Assembly: GCA_019358855.1 (NCBI GenBank)
Contig: JAHHII010000006.1
Span: 62,001-126,000 of the forward strand
Direction: 5' to 3'
DNA from: Timaviella obliquedivisa GSE-PSE-MK23-08B
GTDB taxonomy: Bacteria; Cyanobacteriota; Cyanobacteriia; Elainellales; Elainellaceae
Length of the DNA: 64,000 bases
Positions 50,127 through 59,472 of this stretch are shown here, one piece after another; positions within the stretch are counted from its first letter, which is position 1; each line of letters begins with the position of its first letter. The position numbers were made by a program, and so were the translations under genes. The notes below the pieces were generated by a model. The model saw nothing but the letters and a program-made list of their open reading frames with translations. It searched no databases and had not been told where the DNA came from.

Positions 50127-51407
50127 ATGCTTTCTCTCCTTTCTGATGCGAACCAAAGACTCGAAAAAGCGCTTCGCTATGTCTCCATCCCAGAAGATGC
50201 GATCGAGCGCCTTAAGTTTCCCAAAGCTAGCCTCACCGTCTCGATTCCCGTACGAATGGACGATGGATCGTTAAAAGTATTTCAAGGCTACCGCGTTCGC
50301 TATGACGACAGCCGAGGGCCTACCAAAGGCGGCATTCGCTTCCATCCCAGCGTCAATTTAGATGAAGTACAGTCTCTCGCATTTTGGATGACCTTTAAGT
50401 GTGCAGCGCTCAATATTCCGTTTGGAGGCGCTAAGGGCGGCATTACCTTAAACCCTAAAGAGCTATCTCGGTTTGAACTAGAAAGTTTGAGCCGGGGATA
50501 TATCAATGCGCTCGCCGACTTTATCGGTCCCGACATCGACATTCCTGCCCCCGACGTATACACCAACGCCATGATTATGGGCTGGATGATGGATCAGTAC
50601 AGTATTATTCAACGCCAAATTATTCCGGGTGTGGTGACAGGCAAGCCTATCTCCATGGGAGGGAGTTTGGGCAGAGAAACCGCAACCGCCATGGGGGCTT
50701 TTTTTACGATTCAAACGCTTTTGCCAAAATTTGGACAGGCTCCCCAAGGAACGACTGTTGCGATTCAGGGCTTTGGCAACGCAGGGGCTGTATTAGCTGA
50801 ACTGCTATTTAAGGCAGGCTACAAAGTTGTTGCGGTCAGCGACTCCCAAGGCGGTATCTATGCCCCCCAAGGACTGGATATTCCTAGCGTTCGGCAATCT
50901 AAAGATGCGACGCGCAGCATCAAAGCCATTTACTGCAAAGGGAGTGTTTGTAACTCGGTAGAACATTCTGTGATTACGAATGCAGAGTTGTTAGAACTAA
51001 AAGTTGATGTGCTGATTCCGGCTGCCCTAGAAAATCAAATTACGCCTGCCAACGCCCATTCAATTAAAGCGGCGTATATCTTTGAAGTTGCGAATGGTCC
51101 TGTCACTTCTGAAGCGGATTCAATTTTGGCAGAAAAAGGCATCCAGGTAATTCCCGATATTCTGGTGAATGCTGGAGGTGTGACAGTGAGTTACTTTGAA
51201 TGGGTGCAAAATAAAAGCGGCTTCTATTGGAGTTTGGAAGAAGTTAACCAACGGCTGCAAGATAAAATGACGGAGGAAACTGAGTGGATTTGGGAAACTG
51301 CGCAAGATTTGGCGATCGATTTGCGTACCGCTGCCTACGTCCATGCCTTAAGTCGCTTGGCTGATTCAATCCGGGCTAGAGGAACGCGCGAGGACTATAT
51401 CAAATAA
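50127..51407 (+). CDS. gdhA: Glu/Leu/Phe/Val dehydrogenase, probably glutamate dehydrogenase
   Basis: 426 residues, hexameric NAD(P)-dependent oxidative deaminase family. Substrate/catalytic motifs: RGPTKGGIRFHP (about 55-66), PFGGAKGGI with the catalytic Lys (about 94-102), PAPDVYTN and the Rossmann signature GFGNAG (about 212-217). This form (about 420 residues) is the NAD-type group I; cofactor preference cannot be read safely. It links 2-oxoglutarate and ammonium metabolism, beside GS-GOGAT. Stand-alone gene. Confidence 0.92.
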   Translation: MLSLLSDANQRLEKALRYVSIPEDAIERLKFPKASLTVSIPVRMDDGSLKVFQGYRVRYDDSRGPTKGGIRFHPSVNLDEVQSLAFWMTFKCAALNIPFGGAKGGITLNPKELSRFELESLSRGYINALADFIGPDIDIPAPDVYTNAMIMGWMMDQYSIIQRQIIPGVVTGKPISMGGSLGRETATAMGAFFTIQTLLPKFGQAPQGTTVAIQGFGNAGAVLAELLFKAGYKVVAVSDSQGGIYAPQGLDIPSVRQSKDATRSIKAIYCKGSVCNSVEHSVITNAELLELKVDVLIPAALENQITPANAHSIKAAYIFEVANGPVTSEADSILAEKGIQVIPDILVNAGGVTVSYFEWVQNKSGFYWSLEEVNQRLQDKMTEETEWIWETAQDLAIDLRTAAYVHALSRLADSIRARGTREDYIK

Positions 51408-51514
51408 TTTGGCTTAGAGTATTTCTCTAGCTGTCATCCCTCTCAAGATAGATAGTCATTTCGACGGGGCTGATTGAAAATTGTTGAGAAGAAGGACTTT
51501 ACAAACCGAGGGGT

Positions 51515-51823
51515 ATGGCTTTTCATCAAGCTTGTGCTGATATAAGACAGCCTGCGATCGGTTCCCTGATTCGGAAACTCCGACAAACCTTGAAGCTGGC
51601 TCAAGAGGAATTTTCGGCTCAAATCTTTTCGGCTCAAATTGGAGTTACTTTCCTGATGATCGATCGTTGGGATGATGGACACGCCCTACCCTCGCCCCTA
51701 ACGCTTAAGCAAATTGATAGCTTGCTGAAGCAGTCAAATCAGTCGCCAGATTTAGCCCTGCGTAAACTGAGTCAAGAACTGCAAGTAAAATATTTTTTGC
51801 AAAGGAAGAGCAAGAATGAGTGA
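51515..51823 (+). CDS. XRE-type helix-turn-helix protein
   Basis: 102 residues. IGSLIRKLRQTLKLAQEEFSAQ begins a Cro/XRE helix-turn-helix, followed by VTFLMIDRWDDGHALPSP. Between helix 2 and 3 there is an in-frame duplication (FSAQI FSAQI) from a 15-bp tandem repeat (51611-51640), which may disturb the fold. The stop overlaps the start of the hybrid kinase gene by 8 bases (51816-51823), so the two are coupled. It could be the regulator of this signalling unit. Confidence 0.75.
   Translation: MAFHQACADIRQPAIGSLIRKLRQTLKLAQEEFSAQIFSAQIGVTFLMIDRWDDGHALPSPLTLKQIDSLLKQSNQSPDLALRKLSQELQVKYFLQRKSKNE
51611..51640 (+). repeat. 15-bp tandem duplication inside the HTH gene
   Basis: TTTTCGGCTCAAATC then TTTTCGGCTCAAATT, adding five residues inside the helix-turn-helix region without shifting the frame. 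Confidence 0.95.
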
Positions 51824-54800
51824 GGAGCAAAAAGCAGTCTCTGAAACCAGTTTTGTCAGCAACGGCGAGATAGGAGCATTAATTCGATCGCTCGACTGGT
51901 CACAAACACCATTAGGAGCTACCGAAACCTGGTCGCAAAGCCTCAAAGACACCATACAAATTCTGTCTACAGAACTCGATCGGGCTAAGCATCAGCAGCA
52001 ACAACCAGCGCCAGTAGCCCAGCAGAATGAAGCCCAGCAGAATGAAGCCCAGCAGAATGAAATAGATACCCTGCTGGCGAAAATTAGTAACGGATTTTAT
52101 CATCTCGATCGCCATTGGTGTTTTACCGCTGTTAACGCTCGCCTCTGCGAAATTGTGGGAATGGAGCGTGAAGCAATCATCGGGCATAGTATTTGGGAAT
52201 TGTTTGCTGATCTGGTCGATACCCAGTTTGATACCGAACTACGACGATCGCTGAACGAGCAAATTCCTACTCATTTCGAGTATTTTTACCAGCCTTGGAA
52301 TCGCTGGTATGAACACTGGGTTTACCCTTCGTTGGATGGATTAACCATCTTTGGAGCCGACATTACTGCGCGGATGAGCGTTGAAGCAGAACTCCCCACT
52401 CAAAGCCAACTGCTCGAAACGGTCGTGAACTACTTGCCCAGTAGCGTGGCGATCGTCCGGGGACAGGATCTGACTTTTCAATTTGTTAAGCCCATGTACC
52501 AGGCGATCGCACCGGGCAAACAAATGGTGGGCAGAACGATCCAGGAAGTATGGCCCGAAACGCAGCCACTTTTTGCTGAGCGCTGCCGCCGCGTTTTAGA
52601 GACAGGCGAACCCTATTATGCTGTTGATGAAGTCTTCGACATGAGACGCGCAGACGGCGAGCCGCTTGAGACTGCCTCCTTCAACTGGTCAATGCACCCC
52701 ATTATCCTACCCAGTGAAACCGAGCAGGGCATTTTAATCACAATTTGGGAGACGACTGACCACAAGCGGGTTGAGGAGGAATTGCGACAAAGCAACGATC
52801 GCTTTCATACCGCCATGCAAGCCGTCGAAGGCATAGTGTTTGAGTGGAACTTACAAACGCAAACGGTCTACCGATCAGAAGGATTGTTTCAGCTAATTGG
52901 AATTCGGGCAGAAGAAGCGTTGCCAACGGCAGAATGGTGGATGGAACGGCTACATCCTGATGATGTTAAACGAATGGAGCCAGAGCTTTCGGCAATTATG
53001 ACAAGTGCCGATCGCTATGAGGGCGAATATCGCGTTCGTCATGAGGCGGGTCACTGGGTAGACGTATGGGAGCGAGGCTATTTGCAGCGCAATCCTCTGG
53101 GTGAAGTGATTAGAGTTGTCGGTTTTACAACGGATATTAGCGATCGCAAGCGAGCCGAAGCTGCCCTCCAAGAAAGTAAAATGCGGCTCGACTTTTCGTT
53201 AGAAGCGGCTCAGTTTGGGGACTGGGATCTAGACCTGAGAACTCACCAGGCTCATCGCTCTTTAAAGCACGATCAAATTTTTGGCTATGAGTCTCTTTTA
53301 CCCGAATGGACTTATGAAATGTTTCTGGAACACGTGTTGCCAGAGGAGCGGGAAACCGTTGATCAGCATTACCGCATTGCTTTAGAGAACAACGAACCCT
53401 GGAACATTGAGTGCCGGATCTGTCGGGCAGACCAACAAGTGAGATGGATTTGGGTGCTGGGATACGTTTACTTTAATCCGCAGGGAGAGGCGATCCGCAT
53501 GGTGGGGCTGGTTTCAGATATTAGCGATCGCAAGCAATCTGAGGCAGCGCTCCGTGAAAGTGAATCGCAATTCCGCCTCATTGTTGATAGTGCCAAAGAG
53601 TACGCTATTTTCACAATAAACTTGCAGGGCTATATCACGAAATGGAACTCTGGGGCAGAGCGGCTGTTGGGCTATTCCGAAGCAGAGGCGATCGGGTGTA
53701 AGGGTGAAATTATCTTTACCCCCGAAGACAACGAACAGGAACGAGCCGCATACGAAATACGAACCGCTTTAACCGAAGGACGGGCAGAAAATGAACGTTG
53801 GCACCTTCGCAAAAATGGAAGCCGCTTTTGGGCAAGTGGATTGATGATGCCCCTCCTGGATGAGACAAATACTCCGCAAGGCGTTGTCAAAATATTGCAA
53901 GACAAGACTGCGCAGCGACAGGCAAGCGAACGACTGCAATTGTTATATGAAACAACCCGCGATCTACTTTCGACAGATCAGCCCTTAGCGTTGATACAAA
54001 ATTTATTTAGTAAACTCTCAGTGCAACTCGATCTGCACTGTTATTACAACTTTATGGTGGAAGAAAAAGACAATCAGCTAATGCTCCATCTCAGAAATTA
54101 TGATGGCATTTCTGAGGAAGCCGCTCAGGAACTAGAATGGATTCACTTTGGCGAGTATCTCTGTGGGATGGCAGCCCAAGAGCGGCGGCAAGTGATCTTT
54201 AACGAAGCCCAACTGAAGACTCATCCCAATGCTCAAGTCGTCTATGCCATGGGTGTCAAAGCTTATGCTGGGCAACCCTTGATTACCCATGGGCGGCTGC
54301 TCGGAACGCTCTCTTTTGCTAGCCGAACTCGAACCTGTTTTATGCCAGCAGAAATTGAACTATTGCAATCAACCTGTGATCAGATCGCGATCGCCATTGA
54401 ACGCACTAATTTAACTCATTCACTGCAACAGCAAGCCGAGCAACTTAGACAAGCGAACCGGATTAAAGATGAATTTTTAGCAGTCCTGTCGCACGAATTG
54501 CGATCGCCTCTCAACCCCATTCTAGGTTGGTCAAAGCTGCTGCAAAGCGGTAGTTTAAGCCCCGCAAAGACGGCTCAAGCCCTGACCACGATTGAGCGAA
54601 ACGCTAAACTGCAAGCTGAACTGATCGAAGACTTGCTAGATGTCTCTCGTATTTTGCAAGGCAAGCTTCGTCTCAATGTGAGTGCAGTCAATTTAGCCCC
54701 AATCATTGAAGCGGCGATCGAAACGGTGCATTTAGCCGCAGAAGCCAAGTCTATTGCCATGGAAGCAACGCTTGATTTTCAGGCGGGTCAGGTTTCTGGT

Positions 54801-55574
54801 GATGCGACTCGCTTACAGCAAGTTGTCTGGAACCTGCTGTCGAATGCGGTTAAGTTTACGCCCACGGGCGGACACGTTACTGTACAGTTAGCGCAAGTGG
54901 AAAACCAGGCTCAGATGACCATTAGCGACACTGGAAAGGGAATTCCCCCTAACTTTTTGCCCTATGTATTTGACTATTTTCGGCAGGAAGATGGTGCTAC
55001 CACTCGCCAGTTCGGCGGATTAGGACTCGGACTGGCGATCGTTCGTCATCTGGTTGAGCTCCATGGAGGCACAGTTCAGGTGACCAGCCCAGGCGAAGGG
55101 TTGGGAGCAACTTTTACCGTAAAACTACCGACAATGCCTGTCTCTTCTGCTATGACCGTCAATCGGCGGTCTTCTGAACCATCGCTTGACTTAAATGGCA
55201 TTCGGGTCTTAGTCATTGATGATGAAACCGACTCGCGTGAGTTTGTCGCCTTTGTCCTAGAGCAGGCAGGTGCCAGGGTAACAACTGCTACTACAGCCAG
55301 TGAGGGATTCGCCATACTAACGCAATCTCAGCCCGATGTGCTGCTCAGCGATATTGGGATGCCCGACATGGATGGATATATGCTGATGCAACAAGTTAGG
55401 CTGCTGCCACCCGAGCAAGGGGGAAATGTTTTAGCGATCGCCCTCACTGCCTATGCCGGAGACTTTAACCAGCAGCAAGCCCTACAAGCCGGGTTTCAGC
55501 AACATTTGGCAAAGCCCATAGAGCCGGAGGCATTAATCAGAGGCATTGCTAATTTGATCAACAGCATTACGTAG
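51816..55574 (+). CDS. Hybrid histidine kinase with multiple PAS, GAF and C-terminal receiver
   Basis: 1252 residues, cytosolic (no membrane segment). Order: N-terminal Gln/Ala/Glu linker, about five PAS-like domains (about 85-705), a GAF domain (about 710-865), HisKA with the phosphoacceptor His in FLAVLSHELRSPLNP (about 895), a HATPase_c domain (N box WNLLSNAVKF, G1 DTGKGI, G2 GGLGLGLAIV), and a receiver (VLVIDDETDSREF, Asp in LLSDIGMPDMDG about 1176). It receives several signals, perhaps redox, light or small ligands; no chromophore Cys is evident in the GAF. It overlaps the HTH gene. The C-terminal half is near-identical in layout to the next gene. Confidence 0.93.
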   Translation: MSEEQKAVSETSFVSNGEIGALIRSLDWSQTPLGATETWSQSLKDTIQILSTELDRAKHQQQQPAPVAQQNEAQQNEAQQNEIDTLLAKISNGFYHLDRHWCFTAVNARLCEIVGMEREAIIGHSIWELFADLVDTQFDTELRRSLNEQIPTHFEYFYQPWNRWYEHWVYPSLDGLTIFGADITARMSVEAELPTQSQLLETVVNYLPSSVAIVRGQDLTFQFVKPMYQAIAPGKQMVGRTIQEVWPETQPLFAERCRRVLETGEPYYAVDEVFDMRRADGEPLETASFNWSMHPIILPSETEQGILITIWETTDHKRVEEELRQSNDRFHTAMQAVEGIVFEWNLQTQTVYRSEGLFQLIGIRAEEALPTAEWWMERLHPDDVKRMEPELSAIMTSADRYEGEYRVRHEAGHWVDVWERGYLQRNPLGEVIRVVGFTTDISDRKRAEAALQESKMRLDFSLEAAQFGDWDLDLRTHQAHRSLKHDQIFGYESLLPEWTYEMFLEHVLPEERETVDQHYRIALENNEPWNIECRICRADQQVRWIWVLGYVYFNPQGEAIRMVGLVSDISDRKQSEAALRESESQFRLIVDSAKEYAIFTINLQGYITKWNSGAERLLGYSEAEAIGCKGEIIFTPEDNEQERAAYEIRTALTEGRAENERWHLRKNGSRFWASGLMMPLLDETNTPQGVVKILQDKTAQRQASERLQLLYETTRDLLSTDQPLALIQNLFSKLSVQLDLHCYYNFMVEEKDNQLMLHLRNYDGISEEAAQELEWIHFGEYLCGMAAQERRQVIFNEAQLKTHPNAQVVYAMGVKAYAGQPLITHGRLLGTLSFASRTRTCFMPAEIELLQSTCDQIAIAIERTNLTHSLQQQAEQLRQANRIKDEFLAVLSHELRSPLNPILGWSKLLQSGSLSPAKTAQALTTIERNAKLQAELIEDLLDVSRILQGKLRLNVSAVNLAPIIEAAIETVHLAAEAKSIAMEATLDFQAGQVSGDATRLQQVVWNLLSNAVKFTPTGGHVTVQLAQVENQAQMTISDTGKGIPPNFLPYVFDYFRQEDGATTRQFGGLGLGLAIVRHLVELHGGTVQVTSPGEGLGATFTVKLPTMPVSSAMTVNRRSSEPSLDLNGIRVLVIDDETDSREFVAFVLEQAGARVTTATTASEGFAILTQSQPDVLLSDIGMPDMDGYMLMQQVRLLPPEQGGNVLAIALTAYAGDFNQQQALQAGFQQHLAKPIEPEALIRGIANLINSIT
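52020..52064 (+). repeat. 15-bp tandem repeat, about three units
   Basis: CAGCAGAATGAAGCC in three successive units (the third diverges after 12 bases), encoding AQQNE repeats in the linker of the hybrid kinase. Confidence 0.95.
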
Positions 55575-55636
55575 AACCCGCGTTGATCGGTTATCGTTTT
55601 ATTACACAACCCGATCCCATTGCTCGGCTGGTTAAT

Positions 55637-58588
55637 ATGTCTAGTTTGTCGCCCGAAAAACCTTTGACCCTATCTGTGCCCACCAACGAGGCAGAGCGAT
55701 TGGCAGCACTCTACCGCTACCGAATTCTTGATACCCCGCCAGAAGCAGCGTTCGATCGCATCACTGCCTTAGCAGTAAGATTGTTTGATACTCCTGTTGC
55801 CCTCGTTTCTCTAGTCGATAAATCCAGAGCTTGGTTCAAGTCTTGCATTGGCTTTAGCAACCACGAAGTTCCACGGGAAAGTGCGCCTTGTAGCTTTGCT
55901 GTGTTGAAAGATGTTCCCTTAATCGTTCTCGACACGCTGCAAGACGATCGCTTTGCCTGTACACCCCTTGTTCAAGATGAACCTGGTGTACGGTTCTATG
56001 CAGGGGCACCTCTCCTCACTCACGACGGCTTTAACCTAGGAACCCTGTGTGTGGTTGACACCCGACCTCACGATTCTATGAGTCTTGAGCAGCAAGCGAC
56101 TTTGGTTGATTTAGCAGCAATGGTTGTAGACGAGCTAGAACTTCGCTTGGCAGCCTACCAAATTGCCCAGGTAGATACAGCTTTATTAGAGGTTACCAAA
56201 GGCATTGCAACGGTTACGGGCGAGGCTTTTTTTCAAGCTCTAACGCAACACTTTAGCAAAGTTTTAGGCACTGATTATATTTACATTGGTCTAGTCGAAG
56301 GCGATGTCAACGTCATGATGAGACCGATCGCCACTTGTGCTCATGGTCAAATGATTGATCACCCAGCGTGTCCATTGCCAGGTAGCCCTTGCGAAGAAGT
56401 GGTTAAGCAACGGACAATTTGTTGCTATCCCAGTGGAGTTCAAGCTGTATTTCCCAATGTGCCACTGCTCAAATTGCTAGATGTTGAAAGCTATATGGGC
56501 ACTCCGTTCTTTGATTCTAAGGGCACTCTCTTAGGAGTATTAGGCGTAATGCATGGGAAACCCCTAGAGAATATTCAACTGGCACAAACTTTGCTGTCAC
56601 TCTTTGCGCCTCGCATTTCTACTGAACTCGAACGTCAGCAAACAGAGGTAGAACTCCGTCAGGCAGCAGAACGAATGAGCGCTGCCCAACATTGTGCCAA
56701 AGCAGGCTTGTGGAGTTGGGATATCATCACCAACGAAGTCTACTGGTCGCCCGAATACTACACTTTATGGAGCATCAGCCCCAATATTTCTGCGGCTTAC
56801 GACACTTGGTTAAATGCAATCGTCGAGGAAGACCGCGATCGCGTTCGTCAGCATATTCAAGCCGCAGTAGCACAGCAACAACCCATTCAGGTTGAATATC
56901 GCTACCTCCATCCAGAACGCGGTTTATGTTGGTTTATGTCAATTGGCAACACGCTTTACAGTGCTGAGAATCAACCGCTGCGGGCAACCGGGATCTCCCT
57001 AGATGTTACCGATCGCAAGCAAGTTGAAGAAGAACTGCTGCAAAAGAATGCCATCTTGAACGTTATTAATGAGTCAGCACCTACGCCAATTTTTGTTAAA
57101 GATCGACAAGGACGGATTATTTATGGCAACCCAGCGACATTTGAGGTGTTGGGAAAATCCGCATCTGAGGTGATTGGCTTTCGAGATGGCGATCTCTTTC
57201 CAGACCTCGAAGATGCTGCCAGAGTGATGGCAAACGATCAGCGGATTATGGAAGCTGGACAAACCGAGGTCGTTGAAGAATCTCCTGATGGCGTTCGGAC
57301 ATTTTTGGGCATGAAATCTCCTTACCGGAATAAGTCTGGAGAAGTAATAGGATTAATTGGCATCGCCAGTGATATTAGCGATCGCGTGCAGCTTGAACGC
57401 GATCGTGAACGTGTTTTGCAACAAGAACAAGCCGCGCGTGAATCAGCCGAAACCGCCAATCGGATCAAAGATGAATTTTTGGCGGTACTGTCCCATGAAC
57501 TGCGATCGCCGCTCAACCCTATTTTGGGTTGGACTAAACTATTGCAAAGCGGCAACCTAGATCAAGAGAAAACGGCTCATGCGCTAGAAACCATTGAGCG
57601 CAACGTCAAGCTACAGTCCGAACTCATCGAAGATTTACTGGATGTTTCGCGGATTTTACAAAGCAAGCTCAGTCTCAATATATCGTCTGTCAACTTAGGC
57701 TTAACCATTGAAGCAGCGATCGAAACCGTCAGTTTGGCAGCCCAAACCAAATCCATTAAAATCAACACCACATTAGATCCTGAAATAGGGCAAGTTCTAG
57801 GAGATGCTAGCCGCTTACAGCAGATTGTCTGGAACTTGGTTTCTAATGCAGTCAAATTTACACCGGAAGGGGGGCGCATTGAAGTGCGTTTAACCCGCTT
57901 TGATCATCAGGCTCAGATTACTGTAACAGATACCGGAAAAGGCATTACCGCCGAGTTCTTACCCCATGTCTTCGACTACTTCCGTCAAGAGGATAGCGCC
58001 ACTACTCGTCGGTTTGGCGGGTTGGGGTTGGGGTTGGCGATCGTGCGTCACCTGGTTGAACTGCACGGCGGTACTGTTCAAGTCACTAGCCCTGGTGAAG
58101 ATCAGGGTACAACTTTTACGGTCAGCATACCGTTAGCCGAGAGTGCTAACGGGCAAGGTGTTGAGTCACAAAAAACTTTCTCCGCACGAACTAACAAAAA
58201 CTCGCTTTTAGGCATTCGAGTGCTGGTTGTCGATGATGAGCCGGATATGCGGGATGTTATTGCTTTCTCGCTAGAGCAATCGGGTGCAGAGGTCATTGCG
58301 GTTGGGACTGCAATGAAAGCGTTAGAAGCTCTAGCTCAGTTTCAGCCAGACATCCTAGTGAGCGATGTGGGTATGCCAGATATGGATGGCTATATGTTAA
58401 TGCAGAGAATTAGAGCCTTAAATTCAGAGCAGGGTGGGCAAGTTAAGGCGATCGCCCTGACTGCCTATGCCGCCGAGTTTGACCAAAACCAAGCTCTACA
58501 AGCGGGTTTTCAACAGCACCTCGCAAAACCTGTAGAACCAGAGGTTTTGGTCAGGGCGATCGTCAGGTTATTTAAAAGTAATGCCTGA
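55637..58588 (+). CDS. Hybrid histidine kinase, GAF-GAF-PAS-PAS-HisKA-HATPase-receiver
   Basis: 983 residues from the ATG at 55637; a TTG at 55583 also opens the frame. GAF1 (about 15-175, LYRYRILDTPPEAAFDRITA), GAF2 (about 185-335), two PAS domains (about 350-600), HisKA (His in FLAVLSHELRSPLNP about 618), HATPase_c and receiver (VLVVDDEPDMRDV about 860, Asp in LVSDVGMPDMDG). From the HisKA on it is closely similar to the preceding kinase, suggesting duplication. The gene starts about 60 bases after the first kinase and probably shares its transcript. Ligand unknown. Confidence 0.92.
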   Translation: MSSLSPEKPLTLSVPTNEAERLAALYRYRILDTPPEAAFDRITALAVRLFDTPVALVSLVDKSRAWFKSCIGFSNHEVPRESAPCSFAVLKDVPLIVLDTLQDDRFACTPLVQDEPGVRFYAGAPLLTHDGFNLGTLCVVDTRPHDSMSLEQQATLVDLAAMVVDELELRLAAYQIAQVDTALLEVTKGIATVTGEAFFQALTQHFSKVLGTDYIYIGLVEGDVNVMMRPIATCAHGQMIDHPACPLPGSPCEEVVKQRTICCYPSGVQAVFPNVPLLKLLDVESYMGTPFFDSKGTLLGVLGVMHGKPLENIQLAQTLLSLFAPRISTELERQQTEVELRQAAERMSAAQHCAKAGLWSWDIITNEVYWSPEYYTLWSISPNISAAYDTWLNAIVEEDRDRVRQHIQAAVAQQQPIQVEYRYLHPERGLCWFMSIGNTLYSAENQPLRATGISLDVTDRKQVEEELLQKNAILNVINESAPTPIFVKDRQGRIIYGNPATFEVLGKSASEVIGFRDGDLFPDLEDAARVMANDQRIMEAGQTEVVEESPDGVRTFLGMKSPYRNKSGEVIGLIGIASDISDRVQLERDRERVLQQEQAARESAETANRIKDEFLAVLSHELRSPLNPILGWTKLLQSGNLDQEKTAHALETIERNVKLQSELIEDLLDVSRILQSKLSLNISSVNLGLTIEAAIETVSLAAQTKSIKINTTLDPEIGQVLGDASRLQQIVWNLVSNAVKFTPEGGRIEVRLTRFDHQAQITVTDTGKGITAEFLPHVFDYFRQEDSATTRRFGGLGLGLAIVRHLVELHGGTVQVTSPGEDQGTTFTVSIPLAESANGQGVESQKTFSARTNKNSLLGIRVLVVDDEPDMRDVIAFSLEQSGAEVIAVGTAMKALEALAQFQPDILVSDVGMPDMDGYMLMQRIRALNSEQGGQVKAIALTAYAAEFDQNQALQAGFQQHLAKPVEPEVLVRAIVRLFKSNA

Positions 58589-58591
58589 GGC

Positions 58592-58810
58592 ATGAGTCAA
58601 ACTCATCATTTACAGGGCTGTTTAATCTATGTAGAAATGGTGCAAGGTAAAGTTTGGGTACAGCGTGATGAGACGGAAAATAGCGTGACCAATGACCTAC
58701 TTGCCGCAGGAACCTCCAAAGAGGCGATCGTTTTAGGATTTCACGAGCCGGCATTGCTGAATCAAAACATGAATCCTTCAAGGTCCCTTGCCTTTAGAAG
58801 AGGGATTTAG
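58592..58810 (+). pseudogene. XisI-family fragment (fdxN element excision control-like)
   Basis: 72 codons. LQGCLIYVEMVQGKVWVQRD then GTSKEAIVLGFHEP matches the central part of XisI proteins, which run about 110 residues. The N-terminal half and the C-terminal end (normally close to TEFAV) are missing. After HEP the frame runs into the interspersed repeat at 58780. XisI/XisH pairs are widespread in cyanobacteria beyond the fdxN element. No XisH is adjacent. Most likely a decayed copy. Confidence 0.75.
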
Positions 58811-58878
58811 GGAGAGGTCTGTCTCGCTGCGTTGTCGAAACCTAACCCCTAGCCCCTTCCCTGCGAGGGCAGGGGAAC
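58780..58878. repeat. Interspersed repeat, copy 2
   Basis: About 97 bases, similar to the reverse complement of 43922-44018, including GAGAGGTCT, CTGCGTTG, GAAACCTAACCCCTA and GGCAGGGGAAC. It begins where the XisI-like frame ends. Confidence 0.85.
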
Positions 58879-58986
58879 ATGATTTTCATATCGCAATTCA
58901 GCAGCGCCCACGAGCCTTCGGTACGAAACTATACAGAGTTTGCAGTCGCTTAAACATAAAAAATACGAAGCGCTAGAAAGGCTGGC

Positions 58987-59379
58987 TCAATCAACTCGCG
59001 CTCCAATTTCTGCCATACTCCAATCGGGGCGCAGGTGTCTGGCATGTCTCAGATAAGGATGGTGAATTTTTACTAGCACCGGAGTATTAATGTGAATTAA
59101 AAATCGAATGCAGCGGACTAAACTGCCTTCGACGTGCATTTGTTGGACATCTAGCAGCGGCACATTTTGCCAATGAGGACGCTCACGAGCGATCGCCGCC
59201 GGAAAAATTGCGTCTAAATCATGAGTTGCTGAGAAAGTGGCGCTAATGATGTCATCGGGGTCAATCGAATTGTGGGATTCTAGCTCATCTAATAATTCTT
59301 TAACAGCTTCTCGAATTGCCTGAACCGAATTTTCTGGGACAGTCGTTGCCCCCCGAATTGCCATCACTCGCCAGCCCAC
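58987..59379 (-). CDS. aroH: Chorismate mutase, AroH type
   Basis: 130 residues. Trimeric AroH fold: MAIRGATTV start region, SATHDLDAIFPA (active-site Asp/Ser region), EGSLVRCIRFLIHINT and the C-terminal RPDW. It converts chorismate to prephenate for phenylalanine and tyrosine synthesis. A GTG at 59379 is favoured as start because GGAGGA lies 7 bases upstream; the longer TTG start (59394) would overlap that site. A separate AroH is normal in cyanobacteria. Confidence 0.93.
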   Translation of the reverse strand: MGWRVMAIRGATTVPENSVQAIREAVKELLDELESHNSIDPDDIISATFSATHDLDAIFPAAIARERPHWQNVPLLDVQQMHVEGSLVRCIRFLIHINTPVLVKIHHPYLRHARHLRPDWSMAEIGARVD

Positions 59380-59472
59380 GGTCAAATCCTCCAATTGTTA
59401 CGAAAAGGACGTTCACTTAAAAACAAACAGCCTAGTTTACTTAGAAATCAACATGGCTCTAGGCTAAAATCG

